Assembly (NCBI RefSeq): GCF_001640805.2
Contig: NC_066847.1
Coordinates: forward strand, 21,319,504-21,383,503
Reading direction: 5' to 3'
DNA: 64,000 nt
DNA from: Lates calcarifer
Taxonomy: Eukaryota; Chordata; Actinopteri; Centropomidae
Shown piece by piece: positions 13,601 to 24,603 of the stretch (its first letter is position 1; each line of letters starts with the position of its first letter). Made by a program: the position numbers and the translations under genes. Below the pieces are notes generated by a model. It was not told where the DNA came from and made no database searches. It saw nothing but the letters and a program-made list of their open reading frames with translations.

Positions 13601-14253
13601 GTGTTACTGACAGCACACAACATGAAAGGAAAAAAACTACTTGAAGGATATTCCTTTGGCTTTCTGTACATCTCCTAGCTCAGAGTAGATATGGCCCAGC
13701 ATATCTAGAGCTTGCAGGTTGGTGGGCTCCACATCCAGGGCTCGTTGACAGAAAAGGCCAGCCATCTCAAAGTCAAAACTGTCAATGCATTCCTCTGTCT
13801 GTACAATAAAACATCACATGATGAAACATCACAGAATTGAAATACATTTAAGCAGATTTCAAAGAAATGACAGAGCTGGGATCTGTATTTATTTTAGGTA
13901 TCTGGTCAGTGTGACCTTCTCTAACAGTTGCTGCACAGAGTACTTCTCAGCTGTCTTCTTCTTGGCTTTTTCATGCATTCTTAGTTTCACCCTTTCCTGA
14001 GGTGTCAGTCCAACAAATCCTGCATCTGTTGTGATGAGATGTGGAGAGGTGGCGTTAGTTCTGTTTAATTTGGCTTCTTGTAATCAACAAAATATATTAA
14101 TAGCAACTTCTTGCTGTCTCAGAGCTTGATGTTAACATTATATGCTGTAAATAACTAGCAAAACTATCAACCGCTGAACAACTTACCCCTGTTTGGACGA
14201 TTCTCTTTCCTTTTCGGTTTATTTTTCTTTTTGCCCTTGGCCTGCCCTCCCAT
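1218..14253 (-). CDS. TPR protein, probable assembly chaperone of ribosomal protein uL4 (Acl4-like), 10 exons
   Basis: Exons in transcription order: 14253-14187, 14025-13916, 13798-13652, 13562-13410, 12749-12640, 12522-12399, 11251-11159, 10466-10398, 5167-5114 and 1397-1218. They join in frame to 368 residues. The N-terminus (MGGQAKGKKKNKPKRKENR) is strongly basic, as expected for a nuclear or nucleolar factor. From about residue 60 there are TPR-like helix pairs: FCQRALDVEPTNLQALDMLG, AFLHAVELSPDVGHSKYMYL and CREFIERALQYHHDNPEALQ. Near the C-terminus an acidic stretch (LLEEDDEVVQ) precedes VWYLSGWVCYLQ. This layout resembles the vertebrate proteins named 'probable assembly chaperone of rpl4'. 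The yeast family member Acl4 binds newly made Rpl4 and escorts it to nuclear pre-ribosomes; function here is inferred. Start: the ATG at 14253 is the first codon of a phase-consistent exon ending at GTAAGT. Odd points: intron 2 has a weak donor (GTCACA), intron 3 looks U12-type, and the last nine codons may be intron read-through because AAG|GTAATT at 1244 is a plausible donor. Confidence 0.82.
1398..5113 (-). other. Intron 9 of the TPR gene
   Basis: A 3.7-kb intron between in-phase exons 9 and 10. It carries the compound (ACGC)n(AC)n microsatellite at 1621-1676. Otherwise it is AT-rich sequence in which I see no coding potential or recognisable element. Confidence 0.75.
1621..1676. repeat. 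Compound (ACGC)n(AC)n microsatellite
   Basis: Tetranucleotide ACGC repeats pass directly into an AC dinucleotide run, all inside TPR-gene intron 9. Confidence 0.95.
5168..10397 (-). other. Intron 8 of the TPR gene
   Basis: A 5.2-kb intron, the largest in this gene. It has short CA/GT tracts near 5850, 6000, 7200, 9090, 9370 and 9790, plus a dispersed repeat at 7655-8075. No ORF in it looks like a gene; the longer frames are translations of dinucleotide tracts. Confidence 0.75.
7655..8075. repeat. AT-rich teleost interspersed repeat ('GATTAGTTGTTTAATCTATA')
   Basis: The left part reads GATTAGTTGTTTAATCTATA, then 'cagaaaatacagaaaaatgcc' and 'cacaatttc'-like text. The right part has 'gttgcaattaatcttctgtc', 'gattaatcaac' and a terminal ATTGTTTCAGCACTAC. 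I recognise this as a diverged copy of a percomorph repeat whose ends carry 'GTTTCAGC(T/A)CTA'. The 41-base fragment at 1032 appears to be the same family. Boundaries are approximate. Confidence 0.55.
11040..11103. repeat. Repeat tail ending in CTTTATAAATAAA (possible LINE or SINE 3' end)
   Basis: The text 'gcaaagcacactgtgacaat...gaaagtgctttataaataaa' resembles the 3' tail shared by some vertebrate L2-type LINEs and their SINE partners. It is only about 60 bases long and lies in TPR-gene intron 7, so the assignment is tentative. Confidence 0.35.
13563..13651 (-). other. U12-type (minor-class) intron with AT-AA termini
   Basis: This 89-nt intron 3 starts with ATATCCTT (13651-13644), the consensus 5' splice site of U12 AT-AC introns. 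It contains TTCCTTGAC (13585-13577), a perfect match to the U12 branch-site consensus TTCCTTRAC. The reading frame requires exon 4 to begin at GCT (13562), so the intron ends in AA, 15 nt after the presumed branch adenosine (13578). Using the nearby AG (13563-13562) as acceptor shifts the frame into a stop codon. Confidence 0.7.
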
Positions 14254-14369
14254 ACTGATGAAAAGCACGTCTTATATTTCTACAACTACGGCCTTAAACC
14301 AGACTTTTCCTAAAATGTGAATCTTAAACACGCGTGTGAGGCAAGTGTAGTTGATCTGCAGTCACGCAG

Positions 14370-14380
14370 TGCGCAGGCGC
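14370..14380. promoter_or_regulatory. NRF1-like motif TGCGCAGGCGC
   Basis: TGCGCAGGCGC is close to the NRF1 consensus YGCGCAYGCGCR and lies about 117 bases upstream of the TPR-gene start codon. A motif match alone does not show binding. Confidence 0.35.
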
Positions 14381-14698
14381 TTGGCAGTGACTGGGTGGCT
14401 GCTACGGAGACATGTAATGGACAAGATTCTTGTGGTTCTGAAATAACTGGTATTTACTGAGGCACAGAAAAGGGGCAATTTTTCACGTTCCAACATAGTC
14501 CGCCATTGCGTTTTAAGCGCTTGCTCTGAGACTCAGTTAACCTTAAACGTCTACATCTTAAATACTCTAACTACAGATTCCTTATTATTTAAGGCGGACT
14601 TTAAATGAATTAAACGGTTGTAGGCGGGCACTCAATATGATTGACAGGCCTGTGAACCAATGAGATAACGCGGTGAGGCTGTACCCCTTGACGCATCT

Positions 14699-14713
14699 GG
14701 AACTTTCTGGATT
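14699..14713. promoter_or_regulatory. Heat-shock-element-like sequence
   Basis: GGAACTTTCTGGATT reads as alternating nGAAn and nTTCn units with the third unit imperfect (gGAtt). It sits in the shared promoter interval just upstream of the second CCAAT box. It is short and could be chance. Confidence 0.25.
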
Positions 14714-15584
14714 TCAACCAATGGGTAGTCACGTCAAATGAACGCACAGTTTTTTTTTAATACAATTCTGTTGTAAATAAACGAATGACACAGACGCTGG
14801 TAATAGTGAAATTGCTACCAAAATATATATAATCAATACGGAAACCCATTACTCGGCTGTGCATAAAGGTAATTATGACTTAACGCGATATAACTAAAAG
14901 CAGACAGTATGAATTCATTCAACAACTGTTGGTATCGCTGTGGTGTGAGAAGTCACTGAATGACAAAGCAATGAAAGATTAGCTGCTAGTAGTAATGCTA
15001 ATGCTAACTGCTGACATTACTTAGCCAACTCGGCTCTTAAAAATTACACTCGCAATAATTTCTCAACAGTGTGAGAAGGTAACAACCCTGCCACAGAAAT
15101 AGCTAACCGCTATCCTGCTGTCAGTACTTAGTTTTAAATAACCATAGGACGTTAACGGATCTATTAGCTTTCTAGCTTGTTGGTAGACCGAGCGAGTATA
15201 TAGCGATACATTATTGAAATCATAGTCTTAAATCGCTTGACTGTTGCTTTAGAAGTGCAGTTAAGATATCTGTGAAAAAAGCGTGCTTGCCATTAGCGTT
15301 AAACAGTAATCTTAACGTATCTTGTTGTCCCACTACTTTGAAAGCTGCTGTGGCGACGTTGATGTTATTCCTACCCGCCAGTTTGCTGCCAGCCACTAGA
15401 GTCAGACTGTGGGTATCTACACAGGTAGCTTGTGGCCAATGCCACAGGCTCGACCTGCCGAGAGAAGTGGACTGTCAACCTCGAGAAGAGCAAGCAAGTT
15501 GGCCTCAGCAGACCTCCGTGGTCCCCACCTGGCTGTTGGACTGAAGAGGGCGTGTCTGTTGATTTACCAGCAGTGAAAGTTATC

Positions 15585-18500
15585 ATGTCGGAATTAAATA
15601 AAGAGGTGGTGGATTTGGTCTGGGGGAGACCCTCCAATGGAGGAGTGTCTGCGTCTATCTTCCGTAGATGGACCCAAGGTATGATACTTTGTCTCAGTCT
15701 GATGATATGAATGAAAGTACTTTCTGCATTTAAGGATAGGCATCACATTTCACTCAGTATCAGGGATTACAAGTGTGTCAAAGTTGTAATTCTGTTCAAA
15801 AGAGTATCACAGATAATTTCATTTGTAAGATCCTCCTCTCTAATTGAAGGTCAGACAAGCACTAAAATACTCTGCTGTTGTGTATATCGTTAGTATGAAT
15901 ACTGCACATAATAATTCTTGTTCTTTTACATGGTTGGTCCCTTGCACAGAGTTTAGCCTAAATTTCCTCTGTGGTTATTTTCTCAATGAATTGACCAGTC
16001 ATTTGGTCCATAAAATGTCAAGACATGGTGGAAAATGCCTGAACCCGTCTAAGATGATGTCTTCAGATACCTTGTTCTTGATATGTCACTTGGGTCCAAA
16101 ACTCAAAGATATTCAGTTTAGTGTATAAACTGAATATCTTATATGACGATGTGTATATGACGATGCATGCTCTTTTGGCTTTCTAATGTATGCAGGTGAA
16201 TGTGTCTACAAAATGTCTTATTTGATATTACTGTTACACATTTTAAGATGTTTCTGTTGACACATGAGATTTTTTTTCTTTATCACAGGATTTGTCTTCA
16301 GTGAGAATGAGCACACAGCCCTGGAGCAGTTTGAGGGAGGGCCGTGTGCTGTAATTGCACCTGTTCAGGTAGGGTCTAGTTCAATATTATTAGGGCCCAA
16401 TCTCAATGTAAAGTGTCTCAATGTCCAGCATAATCTTCAAACACTGAGCCCTGACAGACCTCCTAAATGTTCAGTGGGTGGGGCGGTTTAGTCTGCAACG
16501 TTGAACTCCACAAGTTTACTAGTGATTTTACAGTGAAACAGTTTTTACACCAACAGTACACCAACAGCAAGTATTTTCTTGCAAATTTGAAGTCTGAGTT
16601 TGTGTTTCTTTGCAGGCTTTCCTCTTAAAGAACATTCTGTTTAACAGAGAAAGTTCCAACTGGAGACAGATGCCAGGTAAATTGTCCACAGAAACATCCA
16701 GACCATAGTTTTCTCTATTGTTTTATATATGTGTACAGCTCGTTAAATCATGCATGTTTTCTGTTTGTGTCTGTTAGAGGAGGAGCAGAAAACAGCGCTC
16801 TGTTCCACGCTGAGTGAAATTTTGGAGTCTGCCTGTTCCAGCCCGTCCACAGGGTTCTGCCTGGTGACCTGGGCAAAGGGACAGAGCCTGCATACTAGCA
16901 CACATACTAACTCGCAGTCACAGTCGCAAACACAGGATGTGCCAGAGCCAGAGAGCAGTCAGCCGCCACAGGAGCAGCAACCCAGTGAGCCCTGCGTCTG
17001 TCACATTCACAGTAACACTGCACAAACAAATGAATGCTCACTTGTTCACCCAGGCATTGTCTTCACAGAGATAGTAACTTTTAAAGACTAACTGTTTGAC
17101 AGTGTGGTTTGCTGTGTCATTCTCTGATACTACAGTGTATGTGTGTGTATTTTTTTGTGTCTAGCTGCTTTGGCTGCTGAGGACCTTGGCTTTGAGCGAT
17201 TTCACAGTGTTCTCCAGTAAGTGACACTTAATATTCTCACCACAGCTAACACCTTGCATCTTTATACTCATCTTTATCTTAAATAATGCTGTTGGTTTCT
17301 GGAGGGATTAAGACCTCACAAATCCTGGTTTTACAATTGCCAATGTGCAGCAATGGAATAGAGAAGTACATATTTCTCAGAAGATAGTATCAGCAGAGGG
17401 GAGGGGAATTGGTATCTGATTAATCTAGTCTGTTAGACTTGGCTTTCACATTGAATTAGCTATTTCACTCTGCTCGCAAGTTGCCAACTCAGCACTTTCA
17501 CTGATTGCCTAATAAAAAAAACCACCTCTCACTACCTTTCTTACACACATACTGTCTGTCACACACAGACGTACACACACATACACACACACAAACTAAA
17601 TGAATGCAAGGCTGCATTTGCCAGAGGAATATTGAAATTTCATCACATAGCGCCCTGGCAGCTGAGACCACAGTCAGCAAAAATCAATGCTGACTCACAA
17701 TGAAGAAGTGCATGCTAACTATAAGACAGACAACCCCACTAGCAAGTTTTTCAAGGTGGAGCAAAAGAGGAAAGTGGCTCCAAACAGACAGGATCAGATT
17801 TTTCTTTGCCCTTAAGAGATTTGTGCCCCATTGTGAATGTTATCTTTACAATCCTGGCATGACAAATACAGTTAATACATCAGTCTCATTGACCATGACC
17901 TCCTAAAACTCAACAAATCTTTTGTCTTTTTACTGGTTCATTAGTCATTTTGATGCTTGTTCCCTTCCTGCAGCAAGCGGACTGTAATGTCAGTGGCTGA
18001 TCTTAGAGAGGAGGTGCTGTCTCTCTACCACACCTGGAGGGGGTGCTGTGGAGTTTTGCTTTTCCTCTACTCAGTCATCCTAACCAAGGTAAAGAAATGG
18101 CTGCATGAAGAGACAGATAGAAATATTAAACACTGAATGGAAATTATGATTTGTGTTGTTTTCTGCCACATTTATTAAGTAAACTGAATGCAATGATAAT
18201 TGAATTAAGACTTTTTAAAAAAGCCTCCAACACAAACACATTTTTTCTTTTTGTCTCTTCTGGTTATCTCTGTGCAGGGCATAGAGAATATACGAAATGA
18301 GATCCAGGACACGATGGAGCCTCTCATAGACCCTGTGCATGGTCATGGCAGGTATGAGAACACCTGTCCTCACCTATTGTCCACATCAGTTATACTGTTA
18401 CAGCAACTTAAACACTATTGCGTACATAGGATGTATCATATTTTCTCCAGATTTACTGTATCTCCTGTCTTATCTGTCTTCTGCAGTCAGAGCCTGGTCA

Positions 18501-19568
18501 ACCTCCTTGTAACTGGCCACGCTGTCTCTAATGTCTGGGATGGAGACAGGGAGTGCTCAGGCATGAGTAAGACTTCCATGAAATTACTGCTTTGCACACA
18601 AACACACCATATTCACACCAGAGGCACGCATATCACACTCGCAGAGCTCAATTTTGTGGCCACAGATTTAAACCACATCCATCATACTGTAATAATTCTT
18701 ACATCCCACAGCGCTGCACAAAAGGCACAAATGAATGCCAGTTTGACATAATTGAACAAATTCACATTTTGTTCCTCTTTTTTTATTTTTTTCCCTTGTC
18801 TTTTAGAACTACATGGTATTCATAAACAAGCATCAGTTGGCTTCCTCACGCTCATGGAATCACTACGCTACTGCAAGGTACAGACACATACAGGCTCTGA
18901 GAACATAATGCAAAAAAACAACAAATTATTCAAGACTTGCCCATGGTAAATCTGCAGAGGATTAGTGGAAGACTCACAATGAATTGAGATGGACCCCCAT
19001 TGTATAAACTGAGAGAGTGTGAAGAAAACAAATAAACTCACAACTGTTACTTGTGACTCTGAGATGTGGGACATTTCCAATATGAGAAGCACAAATTCCC
19101 ATGTGAAAATATGTGTTTGTAAGAAATAGGCCCAACAGACTCTGTGTAAACTCTCAACGTCTCTACATTCTGTCACACATGTACTGAAACACACAAAAAT
19201 AGATCACAAAAGGGAATACAGGCAATGTGACGCATTTTAGTCATCTTGAAAAACAGGAATCTTAGCTGTTTATTTATCATTGCCAACATAAGCAAGCCCA
19301 AAAAAGCTGCAGTTGAGGCATGAACTCTCCAAAGGCAGAGTTAGCAGCAATAATATGTTAACAGCAAGTAGATTGTTTCCAAAGTAACTAGAGAGCTGTT
19401 AAGAGTGATTTAAGATACCGACTCCTATCAAATATGGAAAGGTCTGCTCAATATATACATGCAAGTACAATAAACCAAATAGTACAAGAGACTTACTACA
19501 TGTTGAACAGTCTGTGATTCATGATGAAAATTACTCAAAATAGACACTCACTTGTGCATTTCTTTTCT

Positions 19569-19606
<38 letters not shown>

Positions 19607-22504
19607 CAGGTCGGGGCATTCCTCAAGTCTCCAAAGTTCCCTATTTGGATCCTTGGCAGTGAAACTCACCTCTCTGTGTTTTTCACCAAGGCAAGTTCAA
19701 TACATTCATCCATAAATGAGCAAACACATATTTCACACACAGAGACACACAGTGTGTAATATAAGCCAGTCTCCTCAGCAGGTTAGAAAAACCAAAATAC
19801 GGAATGTGCTTAGCAGATTTAATATAGTGCAGGTCAGATATCAATGTGGGGAAAAAAGAAAGGCAGAAAGGGAGGGGAGGGAATGTGAGCACAGGAGATA
19901 GTCATATATGGCCAGCACTGTTTCTTGGATTTTCACCTATCCAGTATTACACACACACAAACACACACACAGTCTTCGTCATGTTCTCTCTTTCTCACAC
20001 ACACACAAAAACACACAACTTTAGTTTCTCAACCATCTGCAATCTACTAAACAATGTGTTGTTCATAATGTATGGCCATGATGTAAACTGCTGAATTTGG
20101 ACTCCAATGAGAGCCTCCTTTTACAGTAAACGTCTGTCTACCTTCACTGTCAGGTTTATTTCAACAAAATGGATCACACATTTTTCTGTTCTGCACTTGT
20201 TCATTTTTGTTGTACAGAATAGTCCCAGGAACTCAGATGCCTCAGGAAAGCATTTAATGTTAGCAAATGTTTGAAAGGAGATGTGAGGAGATAAAAATAG
20301 ATGTTAAGAGATAAAAGCAAAGATCAAAAAGGCAGGCCTATCTAGGAGGGAGTGAGGGTCCTGTCAGCTTAATATTTTTCTTGGTCATATCTCAGCTTTA
20401 GTACATAACAACTGGACAACAATTAGCAAACATAGGTTTTTTCACTTGCCCAGCATCTGGTTTGTTAGTAGTTGGGAATTTGGCTTTTACATGCTTTTAA
20501 CACCAAATAAAAATCCATTCCCCTTTATATTATAGTAATAACCAGGGTGCAGTCTGAATGACAGCTCTTTAGCCAATTCTGGAGCCTTGTATTTGACAAA
20601 TCTGTCATTATATGCTGCTGAATCCATCCTTGAGCCATCAGAGAGTACAACATCAGAGTAGGTAGTATTTGGGTGAAAGGCATTACAGTGCCGGAAACAA
20701 AACTGGAACCAGGTTCTTGTGGTCAAAACTCTGGGAAATTCTTGGAAAAGGGCCACAGTATCCTGCTCCTGCAACTGCAGCAATTGCAGCAGCAGCTCAG
20801 ATATACACTTAGGCACAGAGATACATGCACAGGGTCATGCCACGACGTATAGAATGCTTACCCTAATTGAGGTCAACTCTGCTGTTGTAACTTTGAGAGA
20901 AACTGGCTCTTGTGTAGAGGTATGAATCATCAGGTCACTGTTGTGTGTGTATGTGTGTGAGTGTGTGTGTGTCCACTTACCTTCCTTGCACTCAAACAAG
21001 CATGTTTATCATGTCTATCAGTGAACACGTAATATAATACATTGCTGTAGCTTATGTATCAATGCTGGCAGGTTTGCTTGTGGCAAATTGATTCTCTCTG
21101 CTGTTATGAAAATGGCACCAGAGAGGCAGAAAAATCCCAGGCAGTCATCTCCATCATAACGCCACACCCTTAATATACCATTGATTAAAAGCTCAGTTAC
21201 ATGCGTGAAGCTCAAGCCTGCTAGGCGGGTGGATCATATGTTGGCTCAGTGATGACCCAAAGTCGTCATGCATGCGCTGATGACTTACCGATTGCTACAA
21301 CTCCCCCGGCACTAGTGACATGTTCACATATACACAGACTCTTACACACACATTCCAGAGCGCAGGGAACCTAATCCTGATTAGCATTAGTGTTCTGTGT
21401 GTGCATGTGTGTGTGTGTGTAGCTTCAGGTGGATGGCTTCCTGTAGGCAATGTGATTCCTGAGTTCCCATCTGGATCCATTTGTCCCGCTGGAGACTGGG
21501 AACACATTCGAACACACAAGCATGCATATATACTGACGTACACAGCTGATGCTACACTATGCTAGCTCTAAAACTAAGACTAGGCTGGGCGGGGGGAGCC
21601 ATGGGGGCAAGGGCTCTCTGATGGTAGACCTGACTCAGTGTGACCCTGTCCTCCTTGAAAGGGAATCTATGTTTAGAGCTAATTTGAAGCACCCTGAGAT
21701 TTCCCAGGCTTCATGATACAAAAATACACGCTACCTGGTTATGTAGCTTTTAGCTTCGATATAGAGCCATCAGCCCCACAAAAGCAGAAAACCTGATCCC
21801 TGCCTCTGATGTGTCAGCGGCTCCTTCTGTCTGCCATTGGGGACGGGTGTGTATTCCCCCGAGTCGCTGTCAGTGTGTGACTGTGGCTTTCAGACCATCA
21901 GCTTAATAGCATTAGTATTTTTATCTAATCTACCTACACAAAGGCCATTCCACCATCTCTGATCCCTACCCACAACACCCCCTACGCTCTCTGCCTTCTG
22001 TTGTATTAATGTGTGTGTGCATGTGAGAGCCTGAGTGTATATAATGGCATGTAATGGGATCTGTTTTTGGACAAGAGTTTTTTGAGACGCCAGAGGAAGG
22101 AGAGAAAGGAAGAGCGACAGACGGAGACAGTGAAGGAGAAGAGGGATGGGTGATGGATGAGACATATCATGCAGTATGTTTAAAAAAGGATTCGTTCTTC
22201 CTTCCTACCCTCCCTCTTGTCTTTGAAGTAACTATCCACCCCAGTGTACAGTAGGCTGGTTGCCCGAGAAAAGGATTCCCCAGCGCACCTCAGCCAACCT
22301 CTTCAGATTATTGGTCCCTCATGGGAGGGAAAGAGGAAGAAAGTGAAGTAAAAAGGAAGGATGCACTTTAAGGAATGGGGCAGTGGTCACTCAGGAAAGG
22401 AGGTGGGGGTGATTCTCTTGTGACATTTCTCATCACTCTTTACTTTACTCTTGCTGAGTGATGAGGTTCACAGGCTGTATCTCTGCTTCTCTAGGGAGTT
22501 ACAT

Positions 22505-22548
<44 letters not shown>

Positions 22549-24560
22549 AGTAGTCATGTTCTGGGTCAGGGATTTACTAGGAAGAGAAGCAGCCACTGTG
22601 GCGCTCTTTGTCCCTTAAGATTCCAGCTTCTGTCTGCACACACATATACACATACACACACACATTTCAAGGACTAGTAAAGAGCAGCAGCTTTGAAGTG
22701 CTAGTGTGCAGACACAGTTATTGTAGGTTACTTTAATTCAATGAGGCTTAATCAACATAACCAAAGTGAATTTACAGTATTGCTGTAACATGGCTGAGCA
22801 GTATGGTTGAAATCCTTATCGTAATATATAATAGCTTTCAACTGCATCCCATAGTCTTCCTCAATCAATGGAATTCAGGTGTCAAACCTGATAAGGGAAC
22901 CCTGAGGTTAGGTTATTATATCAAAGATGCTGTATTGGTTCTCAGTAACATTTGTAAGCCTCCAATAGTTGAATGATATACTGCCATGATGTAGTCATAT
23001 CAACACCCCATCCCCCACCCCCTGTCTACTTACGGTAGTTTGAAAAAAACAGAATTAATATTTAAAAATGGCAATAGGAAAAGAATATAATTGGTCATAA
23101 GAATTGTGTGCTTTCTGTATAACAGGATTGCTGTCTGGTCTTGAGATCAGAGGGTGCGGGCCACACACAAACACAATATAACAAAGCAGTGTACATTAAC
23201 AGTCATTAATAATCTGTGACAGGTCAGACTAAAGGACATTGTTGTAGGATGAAAGGCTCTCTGTGTCAGTGTGTGTGTGCTGCATTATTCTTCCTTTTCC
23301 CCTGTGTGTTGTTCTCTGTTATAGGACCCATCTTCACGCTACATAACTATCCTCTGGTGTCTCCTCACTTTTCTGGTGAGACACAGTCTTTCTCATCCAA
23401 GACAGCTCCATAAATCACTACTTTGTTCTGTCTGTCACACCTGAAACACATACTTGCAGACATTAACATACAGTTGATACGGCATACACTCATTATATAG
23501 CAAGCAAGATTGGTTTTCCACTGCTTCCTGTGCTCATAATCACATGGGACAAAGGCTAGTTAAGGTGAACAAGACAAACACATGCAAGCACACATACACT
23601 CCACATAACAAGCAGTCACACACAGACTGCCTCCTCAACTTCCTCCTCAGCCTGTCATGTAGTGAGGTTGTCGGTGCCAACTAGGAACAAGGCAGGAGAC
23701 ACTGTCCGAGACCTCTGCTTTGTTGTCTTGAAACCAATCCCCTCAGATGCACTCTATGGCCACTCAGAGCCTCTCAGCATACACAATAGCTCTTTAGGGT
23801 AGACCAGAGGGAAAGAAAGGGTAACTCTAGTAAAGAACTATGCCTATCTGTCCTTCCTGAAGTAGCTACCTGCATGTGGAGATAAAGGACAAAAGGGAGA
23901 GGGAAGAATGGAAGGTAAAGTCAAGGGTTCGAGTGGAGGAAATACTCTAAAACTGGAGTACCTACTTATCGCAGGAAAAGGCAGGTTAAGAGGGGTAAAA
24001 CTGGGCAAGAGAAAGAAAAGAGGAAATGGGTCTGCACCTAAGAGAGCCACTCAAGTCTGGTGAGGAGAGGTGAGGGTTGAGTCACTGGTCAGTAGTCTGT
24101 GCAAATTTATGCAAGCTGTAACGAGGTTAGTTGGAAGTTTGGGACTTAACTTTAGAGGGTTTGATGAATGTCTGGTCTGATGATTAGAAAAGTAGGACCA
24201 CACATGTACTGTGTAGTATTGTATGTATTTTATGTTATGGGACAAGTGTGAATGTATCAGTGGCCCTGACTTAACAAAGGCACACATATAGACTTAGTCC
24301 CATGTGCGTACAAGAAAGCCCCTTGGTAATTTGAAATGTTTGATTCCAATAAATCTATTCTGGTTTTGCTCAGAGCAAATGTTCTGCATTACTTTGTGTA
24401 TATAAATCCTTGGGGTGGTGTACGGTACGTGTTGTTGTTCTTGCTTTGTTCCTATCTAGGGTAGCTTGTTGTTTCTCTGTTAAGGAGGTCAAGGGTTTGT
24501 GCAAAAAAGTTGGAGTGTAGAGATTGGAATGTGCTCCTTGATTTCATAAGGCACACAAAG

Positions 24561-24603
<43 letters not shown>

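Larger units (their letters stand above)
14254..15584. promoter_or_regulatory. Head-to-head intergenic region, probable bidirectional promoter
   Basis: A 1.33-kb interval separates the divergent start codons of the TPR gene (minus) and mindy3 (plus), and includes both 5' UTRs. Two CCAAT boxes lie at 14657-14661 and 14718-14722, and an NRF1-like core at 14370-14380. I see no convincing TATA box. CpG-containing words are commoner here than in the flanking introns by eye. Both genes are likely broadly expressed, which fits a shared promoter. The transcription start sites cannot be placed from sequence alone. Confidence 0.6.

Noticed and set aside
15432..15584. 51-residue N-terminal extension of mindy3
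   Set aside because: The frame upstream of ATG 15585 is open back to a TAG at 15426 but contains no ATG (it begins with GTG), and MSEL matches the known family start.
18251..18751. 166-codon open frame containing mindy3 exon 7
   Set aside because: Read-through of a 74-base exon into introns. The GTATGA donor and family similarity define the exon ends.
23921..23940. GGGTTCGAG motif resembling a tRNA B box
   Set aside because: There is no matching A box, acceptor stem or cloverleaf around it.
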